Of a stretch of 64,000 bases of DNA, positions 16,616-26,332 are shown one piece after another; position 1 is the first letter of the stretch; each line of letters starts with the position of its first letter. Origin of the DNA: a virus. Under the pieces are notes generated by a model, which searched no databases, had not been told where the DNA came from, and saw nothing but the letters and a program-made list of their open reading frames with translations. Location: positions 62,001 to 126,000 of IMG/VR virus record IMGVR_UViG_3300021137_000001. One strand, written 5' to 3'. A program made the position numbers and the translations under genes.

Positions 16616-16968
16616 AATTTCCAATAATCGAAATAGTAGATAGATACACTATTGCAATAGTTAAACACAAACAAACAAACGGCGCAAACCAAGAAGAACT
16701 TGATTTTTACATAGAACAAATGCAAGAAGTTAATTTAGATTTACAACATCAATTAATACTCGAATTAATTGCCCATCATGAATATGTTTGGTCATTGGAA
16801 GATGATTTTAAGAAAAATAGAGTCGATGGGTTACCCTTAGAGGAAATCGGCCGCATTGCAATAACAGTACGAGATCAGGGGTATAAACGTACTCATCTTA
16901 AGAATACACTTGCTAAACTATTAAATGATTCTGTTATCGAAATTAAACAAGATCATAGCAGTGAATAG
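16612..16968 (+). CDS. Unknown helical protein downstream of iscA
   Basis: A 118-residue protein starting MKFPIIEIVDRYTIAIVKHK, overlapping iscA by 4 bases. It is helical and rich in Glu, Lys and Ile, with EEIGRIAITVRDQGYKR near residue 80. It resembles in character small phage proteins with a DRxTI...K motif; no function recognised. Operon position suggests a link to Fe-S supply, but that is only positional. Confidence 0.6.
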   Translation: MKFPIIEIVDRYTIAIVKHKQTNGANQEELDFYIEQMQEVNLDLQHQLILELIAHHEYVWSLEDDFKKNRVDGLPLEEIGRIAITVRDQGYKRTHLKNTLAKLLNDSVIEIKQDHSSE

Positions 16969-16969
16969 C

Positions 16970-16998
16970 TTGACCTTTGCTATCTTATAGTATATACT
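16970..16998 (+). promoter_or_regulatory. Sigma70-type promoter, leaderless geometry
   Basis: TTGACC at 16970, 17-base spacer, TATACT at 16993. Six bases then the ATG at 17005, so predicted +1 is the start codon. Confidence 0.65.
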
Positions 16999-17004
16999 AA
17001 TAGT

Positions 17005-17688
17005 ATGCTTATACAAAAATATGATTACACCCCCATTTCACGTCAATCCGTAGATGGAAAACGTCTTTACAGTTTGCCAGATGGCAGTAAAGTTCCTTCA
17101 GTAACAACAATTCTCGACAAGACAAAGTCCGCAGAAAGTAAAGCGGCACTTGATAATTGGCGAAAAGCTGTTGGTGAGAAAAAAGCCCAAGAGATTACTA
17201 CAGAAGCCGCCAACCGCGGAACACGTATGCACAAATGGTTGGAAGACTATGTGCGCAACAATCGTGACATGGGCGAGCCCGGCACTAACCCCTACAGTAT
17301 GCAAAGTCATAAGATGGCGCAGATAATTGTAGAACAGGGTTTAGCAAATGTAGATGAAATATGGGGCATCGAAGTGCCATTATACGTAGAAGGTCTGTAT
17401 GCTGGTACAACTGACGCTTGTGGCGTACACAAGGGCAAACCAGCCATTTTAGACTACAAACAGACCAATAAACCAAAGAAAACGGAGTGGGTTCAGGACT
17501 ATTTCCTCCAGTTATGTGCTTATGGACTAGCACACAACGAAACACACGGAACCGACATTAAACAAGGTGTTATTCTGATGTGCAGTCAGGACTTCCAATA
17601 TCAAACGTGGACAGTCGAAGGCGAAGAATGGGATATGTGGACAGAAAAATGGCTTCAGAGAGTGGAACAGTATTATAATCTTAGCTAA
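17005..17688 (+). CDS. PD-(D/E)XK exonuclease (MGME1/RecB-like)
   Basis: A 227-residue nuclease. It contains SVTTILDKT near residue 33, GTRMHKWLEDY near residue 73, GTTDACG near residue 132 and ILDYKQTNKP near residue 149, the last two forming the D...D-x-K catalytic signature of the PD-(D/E)XK fold. The family includes T4-like phage exonucleases related to mitochondrial MGME1. A role in DNA replication or recombination is likely. It has no ribosome-binding site and its ATG is at the predicted start of transcription. Confidence 0.85.
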   Translation: MLIQKYDYTPISRQSVDGKRLYSLPDGSKVPSVTTILDKTKSAESKAALDNWRKAVGEKKAQEITTEAANRGTRMHKWLEDYVRNNRDMGEPGTNPYSMQSHKMAQIIVEQGLANVDEIWGIEVPLYVEGLYAGTTDACGVHKGKPAILDYKQTNKPKKTEWVQDYFLQLCAYGLAHNETHGTDIKQGVILMCSQDFQYQTWTVEGEEWDMWTEKWLQRVEQYYNLS

Positions 17689-17714
17689 ATATAAAATATA
17701 GACAGGATAATAAT

Positions 17715-18308
17715 ATGGCAGTTGTACAAATCTCCAAAATACAGTTACGTAGAGGACTGCAAGAAAACTTACCGCAATTAGCATCAGCTGAGATGGGCTG
17801 GTCGGTTGATCAATGCAGACTATTCATCGGTAATGGTACATTAGCAGAAGGTGCACCGTCAACTGGTGTAACCGAAGTACTTACTGCACAAAGCATATAT
17901 AATGAATTAGCTGCCATCACAATTTTACAAGGTAATGTTGCTAACCTCGAAGCAAACGTTACTACGTTACAATCTAACGTATCTAGCCTACAAGCAAACG
18001 CTGCAGTTCACTCATTAACATTCCTTGACAACCAACCAACTGCAACAAATACTGCAATAACACTTAACTCACTGACTTCAAATACATACGATTATACAAT
18101 CGTGCGCGGTACAACTTCTAGAGTTGGCACACTTAAAGTTACTGAACTATTAGGCACAGCGGTATTTGAAGATGACTACGTCGAAACAGCAAGTACTGGT
18201 GTGGTGCTGGGCTTTATAAGCAATGTTAATGCTGCAATAATGACATATACAACAACTAGTACTACTTTACCGGCAACATTCACTTATTACATAAAACCAT
18301 TTATTTAA
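17715..18308 (+). CDS. Tail-fibre or baseplate protein with MTD-like N-terminus
   Basis: A 197-residue protein. Residues 6-40 read ISKIQLRRGLQENLPQLAS...GWSVDQCRLFIGN, a segment typical of phage tail-fibre and major-tropism-determinant N-termini. A coiled-coil or trimerising repeat follows (residues 72-95, NVANLEANVTTLQSNVSSL), then a beta-rich C-terminal domain. AGGATAATA precedes the start. A late promoter-like CTAAATAT lies 27 bases upstream. Confidence 0.65.
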   Translation: MAVVQISKIQLRRGLQENLPQLASAEMGWSVDQCRLFIGNGTLAEGAPSTGVTEVLTAQSIYNELAAITILQGNVANLEANVTTLQSNVSSLQANAAVHSLTFLDNQPTATNTAITLNSLTSNTYDYTIVRGTTSRVGTLKVTELLGTAVFEDDYVETASTGVVLGFISNVNAAIMTYTTTSTTLPATFTYYIKPFI

Positions 18309-18320
18309 TGAATACGAGCT

Positions 18321-18349
18321 TGCAAAAGTTCGCAATATCGTGTACACTA
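18321..18349 (+). promoter_or_regulatory. Sigma70-type promoter of nrdA
   Basis: TTGCAA at 18321, 17-base spacer, TACACT at 18344. A 5' leader of about 100 bases with no further gene precedes nrdA. Confidence 0.55.
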
Positions 18350-18458
18350 TGTACTTGAGTGGGATATAAATTTCTACTAGCAGTCAAATAAAAAGTAAAT
18401 ACACAACAACAATCAACAATACAAATTTAGAGCAGTACTAAATTAAGAGGCAATCAAA

Positions 18459-20777
18459 TTGAGTATCATTCAAGTAATAAAACGTAGCGGTAGTCGTGCC
18501 CCACTTGCAGTAGAGAAATGGCAGGCACAGATTGCAAAGGTATGTGCTGGCATTGCAGATGTAAGTCAGTCAATGATTGAAATTAAAGCGCAACCACACT
18601 TTTATGATGGCATTAGCACACGAGAGATTGATGAAATCACTTTACGTGCTATCGTTGACTTAATTGACATCGAACATAATCCAGACATCGGACATACAAA
18701 CTATCAATACGTAGCAGGTAAACAGCGTTTATCGATGTTACGTAAAGACGTCTATGGTGATTACGAAGTTCCTCGCTTATATGAAATTGTTAAAACAAAC
18801 GTAGCAACGGGCTTGTATACAGCAGAGCTACTAGAGTGGTATACTGAAGCAGAATGGGATAAGATGGATGCGTTCATTGACCATACTAAAGACGAAGCAT
18901 ATAGTTACGCGGCGATTGCACAACTAATTGAAAAATATCTTGTACGTAATCGTGCAACACATCAAATTTACGAAACTCCGCAAGTGCGTTATATGGTAGC
19001 GGCCGCAACAGTATTTCACAAAGAAGAGCCAGCAACTGCTCGCTTGAAGTTTATTAAAGAGTATTACATTTGTGCAAGTGACAGCCTTTTCACCCTTGCA
19101 ACACCTGTCCTCGCCGGCCTAGGTACACCAACTAAACAGTTTAGTTCGTGTGTACTAATTAAAGCAGACGATGACTTAGATAGTATTTTTGCTTCTGGTG
19201 AGATGATGGCAAAGTACGCAAGTAAACGTGCTGGTATTGGTCTTGAGATTGGTCGTTTGCGTCCACAGGGCAGTCCGATACGCGGTGGTGAAATTATGCA
19301 CACAGGTATGATTCCATTCTTAAAGAAATGGTTTGGTGATTTGCGTAGTTGTTCACAAGGTGGCATACGTAACGCAAGTGCAACAGTATTCTACCCAATT
19401 TGGCATCACCAGTTTGATGATTTAATTGTACTTAAAAACAATCAAGGCACAGAAGAAACCCGTGTACGTCATATGGACTATGGTGTTGTATTGTCTGCAT
19501 TCTTTTGGAGACGTTTTAAAAATAAAGAAAACATTACATTCTTTGACCCAAATGAAGTACCTGAACTATACGAAGCATTTTACAGCAATACAGAATTATT
19601 TGAAGAACTTTATGTTAAGTATGAAAAACGTAAAGATTTGCGTACTAAAACAATGTCAGCTGAAGAAGTATTTAAAGGTGGCATACTAAAAGAACGTACG
19701 GACACAGGTCGTATCTATCTTGTGTTTATTGATAACGTTATGAAACAAGGACCATTTGATCCAGAATATCATACAATTTATCAGAGTAACTTATGTTGCG
19801 AGATTTTATTACCTACATTACCATTTAAACGCTTGGATGATGCTAGCGGTCGTATTGCACTATGTACACTTGGTAGTATTAATTGGGGATCGTTCCGCAA
19901 CCCAGAAGACATGCGTCGTGCTTGCCGTATCTTACAACGTAGCTTATGCAACATTTTGGATTATCAGGACTTCTTAAGCATACAAAGCAAACTAAGCAAT
20001 GATGAATTACAACCACTTGGCATCGGCATTACTAACTTAGCCTACTGGCATGCTAAACGTTCATTTAAATATGGCGAGAAAGATGCATTAGCAGAAGTTA
20101 AGAGTTGGATGGAACATCAGGCATTTTACTTAACAGAAGCAACAGTTGAACTGGCTAAAGAACGCGGCCCATGTTTAGATTCAGCAAAAACACGTTACGG
20201 TCAAGGACAGTTTCCTTGGGAGAATCGTGCAGATGGTGTTAATGAACTTGCTGACTTTACTCCAGAGCTTGATTGGGAAACGCTACGAGTTAACATGAAA
20301 CAATATGGTGTACGCAATTCAACACTAATGGCAATTGCGCCAGTTGAATCTAGTTCAGTAGTTATTAACAGCACTAACGGTATTGAAATGCCAATGAGTT
20401 TGATTAGTGTTAAAGAAAGTAAAGCTGGGTCATTTACGCAAGTTGTTCCGGAATATCATAAATTGAAAAATAAATATCAATTAATGTGGGAACAGAAAGA
20501 TTGCGATGCGTACTTAAAAACTGCAGCAGTACTTGCGGCTTATGTGGATCAGAGCATAAGTACTAATACATTCTATTCGCCGGCACACTTTCCAGACAGA
20601 AAAGTGCCATCGACATTAATTGCTAAGAATCTAATGCAGGCACATATTTGGGGTCTAAAGACCTTCTATTATAGCCTCGTGAATAAACAAGGTAGTAAGA
20701 TGACAGCAGAAGTGGCCCCGGAAATGGCACCAATAGATTATGATGACGAGGATGATTGTGCCGGATGTAAGCTCTAG
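18459..20777 (+). CDS. nrdA: Class I ribonucleoside-diphosphate reductase, alpha subunit
   Basis: A 772-residue large subunit that reduces ribonucleotides to deoxyribonucleotides with NrdB and glutaredoxin. An ATP-cone lies at residues 1-95 (VIKRSGSRAPLAVEKWQ). Catalytic core features seen are TPVLAGLGTPTKQFSSC (first active-site Cys), NLCCEILLP (the radical-site Cys region) and the final CAGC pair that exchanges with glutaredoxin. The start is TTG with AAGAGG 9 bases upstream. Length is normal. It forms an operon with nrdB and the glutaredoxin gene, interrupted by an endonuclease gene one base after its stop. Confidence 0.95.
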   Translation: MSIIQVIKRSGSRAPLAVEKWQAQIAKVCAGIADVSQSMIEIKAQPHFYDGISTREIDEITLRAIVDLIDIEHNPDIGHTNYQYVAGKQRLSMLRKDVYGDYEVPRLYEIVKTNVATGLYTAELLEWYTEAEWDKMDAFIDHTKDEAYSYAAIAQLIEKYLVRNRATHQIYETPQVRYMVAAATVFHKEEPATARLKFIKEYYICASDSLFTLATPVLAGLGTPTKQFSSCVLIKADDDLDSIFASGEMMAKYASKRAGIGLEIGRLRPQGSPIRGGEIMHTGMIPFLKKWFGDLRSCSQGGIRNASATVFYPIWHHQFDDLIVLKNNQGTEETRVRHMDYGVVLSAFFWRRFKNKENITFFDPNEVPELYEAFYSNTELFEELYVKYEKRKDLRTKTMSAEEVFKGGILKERTDTGRIYLVFIDNVMKQGPFDPEYHTIYQSNLCCEILLPTLPFKRLDDASGRIALCTLGSINWGSFRNPEDMRRACRILQRSLCNILDYQDFLSIQSKLSNDELQPLGIGITNLAYWHAKRSFKYGEKDALAEVKSWMEHQAFYLTEATVELAKERGPCLDSAKTRYGQGQFPWENRADGVNELADFTPELDWETLRVNMKQYGVRNSTLMAIAPVESSSVVINSTNGIEMPMSLISVKESKAGSFTQVVPEYHKLKNKYQLMWEQKDCDAYLKTAAVLAAYVDQSISTNTFYSPAHFPDRKVPSTLIAKNLMQAHIWGLKTFYYSLVNKQGSKMTAEVAPEMAPIDYDDEDDCAGCKL

Positions 20778-20778
20778 T

Positions 20779-21387
20779 ATGAATAATATTCCTGCATATG
20801 TGTACTATATCAAACATATCCCGACAGGTAAATTCTATTATGGATCGAGATATAAACACATAATGAAAAATATTATTCCTGAGAAAGATTTATGGGTTAC
20901 TTATTTTAGTTCATCAAATGAAGTTGCTAAATTAATTAAAGATACGAGTAAAGAATCATTTGAATTTACAATAATTTATACTAATGAAGATACAGATAAA
21001 TGTTTTGAATATGAGCAATCTTTAATTAAGGAGTATATCAGTGATCCGCTATGTATTAATAAACGATATTTTGATTCTGTAAAAGGAGCAAAGGTATTTT
21101 CTATATTTGGTAAAACTTTATCTTCAAAAGGAAAACCAAAAAGTGAAGAAACAAAACAAAATATGTGTAAACCAAAAAGTGAAATGCACAAACAAAATAT
21201 CAGTAAGGCACAAAAGTTAAATGGCGGAAATGGCCCATCAAAACATAAAGAAGAATCGAAAATTAAAAACGGTAATACACACCGATTATTAAAACGAGAA
21301 AAAGTCACTTGCCCGCATTGTTGTAAAACAGGCGGAGCAATAGCAATGCCGCGTTGGCATTTTAATAACTGTAAGGAAAAACAATGA
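20779..21387 (+). CDS. GIY-YIG-like homing endonuclease 7 (nrdB site)
   Basis: A 202-residue divergent GIY-YIG nuclease: YVYYIKHIPTGKFYYGSRYK forms the core, with NMCKPKSEMHKQNISKA as DNA-binding repeat and a C-terminal CPHCCKTGG...MPRWHFNNCK zinc-finger-like end. Start chosen at ATG 20779, one base after the nrdA stop. The stop overlaps the nrdB start (ATGA). Insertion between nrd genes is a well-known habit of phage homing endonucleases. Confidence 0.8.
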   Translation: MNNIPAYVYYIKHIPTGKFYYGSRYKHIMKNIIPEKDLWVTYFSSSNEVAKLIKDTSKESFEFTIIYTNEDTDKCFEYEQSLIKEYISDPLCINKRYFDSVKGAKVFSIFGKTLSSKGKPKSEETKQNMCKPKSEMHKQNISKAQKLNGGNGPSKHKEESKIKNGNTHRLLKREKVTCPHCCKTGGAIAMPRWHFNNCKEKQ

Positions 21388-22484
21388 GTAAAGCACAGTA
21401 TGATTTAAGTAAGCCCACTAATTATTTAACACGATCGATGTTTCTAGACCCAGCTGGACCAGTAACGGTACAGAGATTTGAGGAAGTTAAATATCAGAAA
21501 ATTGCTAATTATGAGCAACAACAACGAGGATTTTTTTGGATACCTGAAGAGATTAGTCTGAGTAAAGATAGTAATGATTTTAAAGATGCCAGTGATGCTG
21601 TTAAACATATATTCACAAGTAACTTATTACGTCAAACAGCATTAGATAGCTTACAAGGCCGCGCACCAAATCAGGTGTTCGGCCCAGTTGTAAGTCTACC
21701 AGAGCTAGAGGCGTTAGTTTCGATCTGGTCGATGTTCGAAACTAACATTCATAGTAAGAGTTACAGTCACATCATTCGTAACATTTATAACGTGCCAAAA
21801 GATGTGTTTAATACAATTCATGACACAGCAGAGATTGTAGGAATGGCAAGTACAATCGGCGACTACTATGATAAGTTACACGTAATTAACTGTCAAGCTG
21901 AACTTGGCATCAAAGTTAGTGAAACAGATCACATTAAAGCAATTTGGTTAGCACTACACGCAAGTTATGGATTAGAGGCATTTCGCTTTATGGTTAGCTT
22001 TGCTACATCACTTGCTATGGTTGAGAACAAAATCTTTATGGGCAATGGCAACATTATTCAATTGATTTTACAAGATGAGTTATTACACAAAGAATGGACA
22101 GCTTTCTTAATCAATCAAGTAGTTAAAGAAGACCCACGCTTTGCCGCAATTAAAGCAGAGTGCGAAGCTGAAGTATATCAGATGTACTTAGACGTTATAC
22201 GCGAAGAGAAAGAGTGGGCTGATTATTTGTTCAAAATGGGTCCGGTTATTGGTCTAAACGCCAATATATTGAAGGATTTTGTTGATTATACAGCCGTAGA
22301 TGCACTAAAACAAATTGGTATACGTTACACTAGCCCTGCACCTAAATCAACACCGATTCCGTGGTTTAATAAACATACAGATACAAGTAAGAAACAAACA
22401 GCATTACAAGAGTCGGAAAGCACCAACTATGTATTAGGTATTATGTCTGATGAAATGAACTACAACGAATTACCAACATTATAA
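21384..22484 (+). CDS. nrdB: Class I ribonucleoside-diphosphate reductase, beta subunit
   Basis: A 366-residue radical-generating subunit. Di-iron ligand motifs are visible: E in SLPELEALVSIWS and FETNIHSKSYSHI, then ELLHKEWTAF as the second pair. The C-terminal SDEMNYNELPTL is the tail that binds NrdA. It starts within the last bases of the endonuclease gene and is followed by a glutaredoxin gene after 14 bases with a good AGGGG site between. Confidence 0.95.
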   Translation: MSKAQYDLSKPTNYLTRSMFLDPAGPVTVQRFEEVKYQKIANYEQQQRGFFWIPEEISLSKDSNDFKDASDAVKHIFTSNLLRQTALDSLQGRAPNQVFGPVVSLPELEALVSIWSMFETNIHSKSYSHIIRNIYNVPKDVFNTIHDTAEIVGMASTIGDYYDKLHVINCQAELGIKVSETDHIKAIWLALHASYGLEAFRFMVSFATSLAMVENKIFMGNGNIIQLILQDELLHKEWTAFLINQVVKEDPRFAAIKAECEAEVYQMYLDVIREEKEWADYLFKMGPVIGLNANILKDFVDYTAVDALKQIGIRYTSPAPKSTPIPWFNKHTDTSKKQTALQESESTNYVLGIMSDEMNYNELPTL

Positions 22485-22498
22485 TAAAAGGGGAAACG

Positions 22499-22762
22499 AT
22501 GTTAACTGTGTATTCAAAAGATTCATGCCCGTTCTGTGAGCAAGCAAAGAATCTACTAACAATAAAAAAAATAGCATTTGAAGTAATTAAGATTGATGAA
22601 AATGTAGAAGCACGTGAATTTATTATGAGTGAAGGGCATCGCACAGTACCGCAGATTTATCGAGATGGTAAACTGTTTGTGGCAGGTGGCTTTCAAGGCT
22701 TAAAAAAATTAACTAATGAACAATTAACAGAAATGACTGGAGAAACAATTGCTAGTAACTAA
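22499..22762 (+). CDS. Glutaredoxin
   Basis: An 87-residue glutaredoxin with the active site CPFC at residues 11-14, a TVPQIY cis-proline motif near residue 54 and GG near residue 64. It would reduce the C-terminal Cys pair of NrdA. Preceded by AGGGG; its end overlaps the next gene by 14 bases. Confidence 0.92.
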   Translation: MLTVYSKDSCPFCEQAKNLLTIKKIAFEVIKIDENVEAREFIMSEGHRTVPQIYRDGKLFVAGGFQGLKKLTNEQLTEMTGETIASN

Positions 22763-23042
22763 CCGATACGACAAGGATACATTGGTATCATTTAAGCTAG
22801 TAAACGGCGATGAAGTTATTGCTAAAATTGTAGACGAAACTGCCGCTGAATTTGTAGTATCTAAACCAATGATTGTAGTACCAAGTCAACAAGGTATTGG
22901 CTTGATGCAAAGTCTATTTACATCTGAGTTAAATAAGAGTATACACCTGGATAAGCGTCATGTAATGTTGCATGCGCAAACAAGTAGCGAGTTAGTAAAT
23001 CATTATCTTGAAACTACCTCGGGGTTTACTATAGCAAGATAA
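22749..23042 (+). CDS. Sm-like small beta protein, unknown function
   Basis: A 97-residue protein starting at TTG inside the glutaredoxin gene. [28 protein letters not shown] near residue 12 looks like an Sm/LSm-type beta-barrel start (NG-x-E-V-x-G pattern), as found in short T4-like phage proteins. A role in RNA or protein binding is possible. The 3' end is overlapped by the minus-strand endonuclease gene by 40 bases. Confidence 0.55.
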   Translation: MLVTNRYDKDTLVSFKLVNGDEVIAKIVDETAAEFVVSKPMIVVPSQQGIGLMQSLFTSELNKSIHLDKRHVMLHAQTSSELVNHYLETTSGFTIAR

Positions 23043-23659
23043 TTTTTACAATTATCGCCGTGCCAACGAGAAAAACCCGGTTTACTAACAATTTTCTCAC
23101 AATGTTGACATAATACCTTAATATTATTTGGATTATTTTTACGGAAGGCATGACTATTATTCTTTTCCATAGTGGCCTTCCTTTTAGCTTTAACTAATTC
23201 CGAGTTTGGAGTAGTACCATTTTGGTCCATAGTTTCTTTTCGTTTTTGTTGTACTTCTGGTGAACCCATTGTGGTTCCATTTGCAATCATAGTCGTACGA
23301 CGTTTTTCCTCTATATATCTGCTGCCGGGCATGGTGCCGTTAGTTCGTTTAGTTTGTAATTGCAGTTGTATGGATGCGTAACTTCGTTTAGTACCAGATG
23401 GTCCTTCTCCACCATCTGTTCTATTGAGTAATATGCCTGTGTTAATATCTTTCCGTCCCCACCACCGGATTAATCGTCTTTCTAACGCAAACGCACCAAC
23501 TTCGGTTAAATTTGATTCTAATATTATAATTTTGGATTTATCTTTGGGTACCGAAAGACCTTTATGTTTTGCCCAAGCACGATTTTCCTTGCCTTTGCCG
23601 ATATAATACGGAGTTAAGTCAGAATTTCTTATGTATGCATAAATGTAATAAATATTCAT
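23003..23659 (-). CDS. GIY-YIG homing endonuclease 8 (minus strand)
   Basis: A 218-residue GIY-YIG nuclease opening [27 protein letters not shown], closely similar to endonucleases 2 and 3. The C-terminal half has unusual tandem repeats of about 17 residues with an RxxTMxxNGTT pattern (four units) instead of standard NUMOD3 units, and ends with a CxxC...HxxxC zinc-finger-like motif. It converges on the previous gene and overlaps it by 40 bases, just as endonuclease 2 overlaps the helicase gene. Confidence 0.85.
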   Translation of the reverse strand: MNIYYIYAYIRNSDLTPYYIGKGKENRAWAKHKGLSVPKDKSKIIILESNLTEVGAFALERRLIRWWGRKDINTGILLNRTDGGEGPSGTKRSYASIQLQLQTKRTNGTMPGSRYIEEKRRTTMIANGTTMGSPEVQQKRKETMDQNGTTPNSELVKAKRKATMEKNNSHAFRKNNPNNIKVLCQHCEKIVSKPGFSRWHGDNCKNYLAIVNPEVVSR

Positions 23660-23758
23660 AGTATGTTATCTTTGTATAAGTATTTACCTAATATCAAAAC
23701 ATACAGACAATAACAGGCATGATATTAGATTTATTAAAATTATTCTTTAGGATTTAGA

Positions 23759-25228
23759 ATGGCAGAACATGATATATCGCTGGTAACAGCCAAGTCAAGC
23801 AATACAGTAATTGAGAGTATGAAGGTTGCATTGGCCACGGCTTCTGCAGCAATTACTCCTGCCACATTAACTGCAATGGTTGGTATTAAAGAAGGTTCTG
23901 CTTTGGCACTTCCAAAAAGTGTAACTGATGCCATGACAATTCTAAACACACACAAAGGATATGCGAATGCAAATGTTGCCGGATGGATTGCTGGTATATC
24001 GGGCCCTACAGGCACGGCTAATGCTGCATTGGCAAATCTAACAACATTACAAGGTCAGATGGGATTTACCGGAAGTCCTGGCTCCGATAATCATGCGGCA
24101 TTTGGCGCTATCTTAAATCAAGCACAAGGTCATATCGGTGATTCGATTGAAATAAACAATGCAACTACATTTATGTCAAGCACATCATTTGAAGAAATGG
24201 GTGCTGGCATTACTAATATGAGTTCAATGGCAACACAAGGATTAGATGGTGCACTGGGCAGTTTAACAAATGCAGCAAGCGCATTTGAAGCCGCTGGTCC
24301 GGTATTTGATCTCAATAAGATATCAAGTCTTGGTTCTACTACTGGATTTGTTGATAAATTAAACAGCGTAAAATTAGGAAATGCAAGTGGTGTTAATGCC
24401 GCAATTGCAGCCGCTGGGCTCGATATGACTAATCCAGAACATGCGCCTGCAATTAGTAAAATTGTCGGGTCAATTAAAGATCCTGCAATTATAGCAACTA
24501 TTCAAGATCAATTAAAAATTAGCCCAGGCGGAGCAATTGGCAATCTAAATGACTTTACTAACCTTAGTAAGTTGGCACCAGCTGGTTCGGCTTTAGCAGC
24601 ATTACCAACAACAGGTATGCCGGATTTATCTGCAATGGCAAGCAAGTTTGGTGATATGGGTGCAAAATTTGCAAACCCAGCTGCTGCGGCAGGATTATTA
24701 AACGGAATACAAATACCAAGCGTACCAAACTTAAATTCATTTGCTCCTACATTGTCGGGATTAACATCTAGTTTATCTTCTAGTATAGCAAACATGACTG
24801 GCAAAGCATCTGGATTGTCTGCACTTAATGGTGCAAATGGTTTACCGAATATAACCGACTTCACACATGCAGTTAGCGGCGGCCCAGAATTATCTGCATT
24901 GGCTAATGTAGGCAATATTGGAATTACAGCAGATCATATTACTGCGCTTACTGATTCGATTACTAAGTCACAAGGGTTAATGGCAACAGCAGGAATTGAT
25001 ATCACGTCTCCGTTGCCATTGCCGAGTTTAGGAAGTGCAATGAGTTTTGCGACAAGTTTACATAAGTTTGGAGCAGATACATCTGGGTCAGGTATTTCTG
25101 ATGTACTTGGTGGAATGGCTAATCCTGGATCTGCATTTGGTGATTCAATCAAAGCAAGTTTGGCAGAAGGAAAAAATAAGGCACTAATGGCGGCACACGG
25201 CATTTCTCCACTAAAATTCGGTAGTTAG
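23759..25228 (+). CDS. Long Ala/Gly/Ser-rich phage protein, unknown function
   Basis: A 489-residue protein with very high Ala, Gly, Ser, Asn and Met content and few charged residues. Hydrophobic helices of amphipathic type recur about every 30-40 residues (for example VNAAIAAAGLDM, AAAAGLLNGIQI), but no clean membrane segment. No domain is recognised. Size and composition suit a virion or tape-measure-like/injected protein, but it is short for a tape measure. AGGATTTAGA precedes the start. The next gene follows after 2 bases. Confidence 0.5.
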   Translation: MAEHDISLVTAKSSNTVIESMKVALATASAAITPATLTAMVGIKEGSALALPKSVTDAMTILNTHKGYANANVAGWIAGISGPTGTANAALANLTTLQGQMGFTGSPGSDNHAAFGAILNQAQGHIGDSIEINNATTFMSSTSFEEMGAGITNMSSMATQGLDGALGSLTNAASAFEAAGPVFDLNKISSLGSTTGFVDKLNSVKLGNASGVNAAIAAAGLDMTNPEHAPAISKIVGSIKDPAIIATIQDQLKISPGGAIGNLNDFTNLSKLAPAGSALAALPTTGMPDLSAMASKFGDMGAKFANPAAAAGLLNGIQIPSVPNLNSFAPTLSGLTSSLSSSIANMTGKASGLSALNGANGLPNITDFTHAVSGGPELSALANVGNIGITADHITALTDSITKSQGLMATAGIDITSPLPLPSLGSAMSFATSLHKFGADTSGSGISDVLGGMANPGSAFGDSIKASLAEGKNKALMAAHGISPLKFGS

Positions 25229-25230
25229 CA

Positions 25231-25887
25231 ATGATACTCGATCCCATTGCTGAATATATAATTATTTCAAAATGGGTAACGGCATTGATTGGCAAAAAAA
25301 TTACTCCTCACAATTTCGTTAAACGATTAGGTAAACATCTTAATAAACGACACAGCGTTAAAGTTAAATGCTTTAAAGATAACGATAGTAAACTTAACAA
25401 GGGCGACTTTACTTTCGGCGGCGAATACGACCCAAATTTAGACGAAGACGAAAGAAAACAATTCAAAGTTTATTTCTTAATTAATCATCCTAAAAAATCT
25501 ACCTGGTATGTTACTGAAGAAATGGTAAACAATATCATACTTGACTTAGTTGAAACACTAGTACACGAATACAGACATCAACATCAATACAGAAGCCGAC
25601 AGTTTATGTTAAACAGAGGTTATGTTAGTAAGCATAGAGATGTCGAAACGAAAAACAATCAAGAATATTTAGGTATGCCCGATGAAATAGATGCGTATGC
25701 GGCAAACATTGCGGCACGACTCTATATAAATAAAAGTGTTGTCCACCCAGATAACAGTGCAGACCTTGCATCATATTACACAGCATTTGGAGCGAATCAC
25801 CCAGTAACACGACTACTATTAAAGAAGATTGTACTACATATAAATTATCTAGAGAACAATAATAATGACAATGCAAATAGAAAGTAG
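25231..25887 (+). CDS. Zincin-like putative metalloprotease
   Basis: A 218-residue protein. LVHEYRHQHQYR near residue 111 has the H-E-x-x-H pattern of zinc-dependent peptidases, and GMPDEIDAYAANIAA about 40 residues later supplies an acidic helix like the third ligand region. T4-like marine phages encode similar proteins of unproven role. It could process virion or host proteins. It overlaps the next gene by 23 bases. Confidence 0.6.
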   Translation: MILDPIAEYIIISKWVTALIGKKITPHNFVKRLGKHLNKRHSVKVKCFKDNDSKLNKGDFTFGGEYDPNLDEDERKQFKVYFLINHPKKSTWYVTEEMVNNIILDLVETLVHEYRHQHQYRSRQFMLNRGYVSKHRDVETKNNQEYLGMPDEIDAYAANIAARLYINKSVVHPDNSADLASYYTAFGANHPVTRLLLKKIVLHINYLENNNNDNANRK

Positions 25888-26056
25888 TGCAGAAAATATT
25901 AAGTGTGATGATTATGTATTTGCTATTGACGCAAATGGAGTAGCACGATTTGTTATGCTACCCGAAGAGTGCAACGAAGTACACCCTAAGATTAAACAGA
26001 TATTTGACTTACTTGGCATAGATACTGCAATGCTTGTGAGTCATCGCTTGCAATAA
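25865..26056 (+). CDS. Small acidic phage protein, unknown
   Basis: A 63-residue acidic protein starting within the previous gene. No motif recognised. Its stop abuts the convergent end of the minus-strand operon at 26057. Confidence 0.5.
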   Translation: MTMQIESSAENIKCDDYVFAIDANGVARFVMLPEECNEVHPKIKQIFDLLGIDTAMLVSHRLQ

Positions 26057-26332
26057 TTAAATTATCGCTTGTTCTCTAAAATCTGATTGAATATAATCGC
26101 TGTACTTTAGCAGAAACATTGTGTACAACATATCATCCCAAAAGTCCAAGCGCATAGTGTATTGCTTTGTCCATTCGGTTTCTTTCTCATCTTTATGTTG
26201 CCGTAGAGTAAAACCCAATTGTTCTCTTAATCGCCAGCTAATCATAACAGTAGTCCGACCATAGTCTTCGATGATTTGAGATTTTAGTTTGTCCCACTGC
26301 CGATTTGATAATGTAATTGTCTTTGCCATCAT
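26057..26332 (-). CDS. Small protein of the LLRW family (i)
   Basis: Last gene of the minus-strand operon, 91 residues. MMAKTITLSNRQWDKLKSQ gives a helical start, and the MLYTMFLLKYSDY segment near residue 75 corresponds to the C-terminal motif of its neighbours, here followed by 14 more residues, so it ends differently. Its ATG overlaps the TGA of the gene before it, and the Shine-Dalgarno (AGGTGGG) is formed by that gene's Arg-Trp-Ala codons. Confidence 0.6.
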   Translation of the reverse strand: MMAKTITLSNRQWDKLKSQIIEDYGRTTVMISWRLREQLGFTLRQHKDEKETEWTKQYTMRLDFWDDMLYTMFLLKYSDYIQSDFREQAII

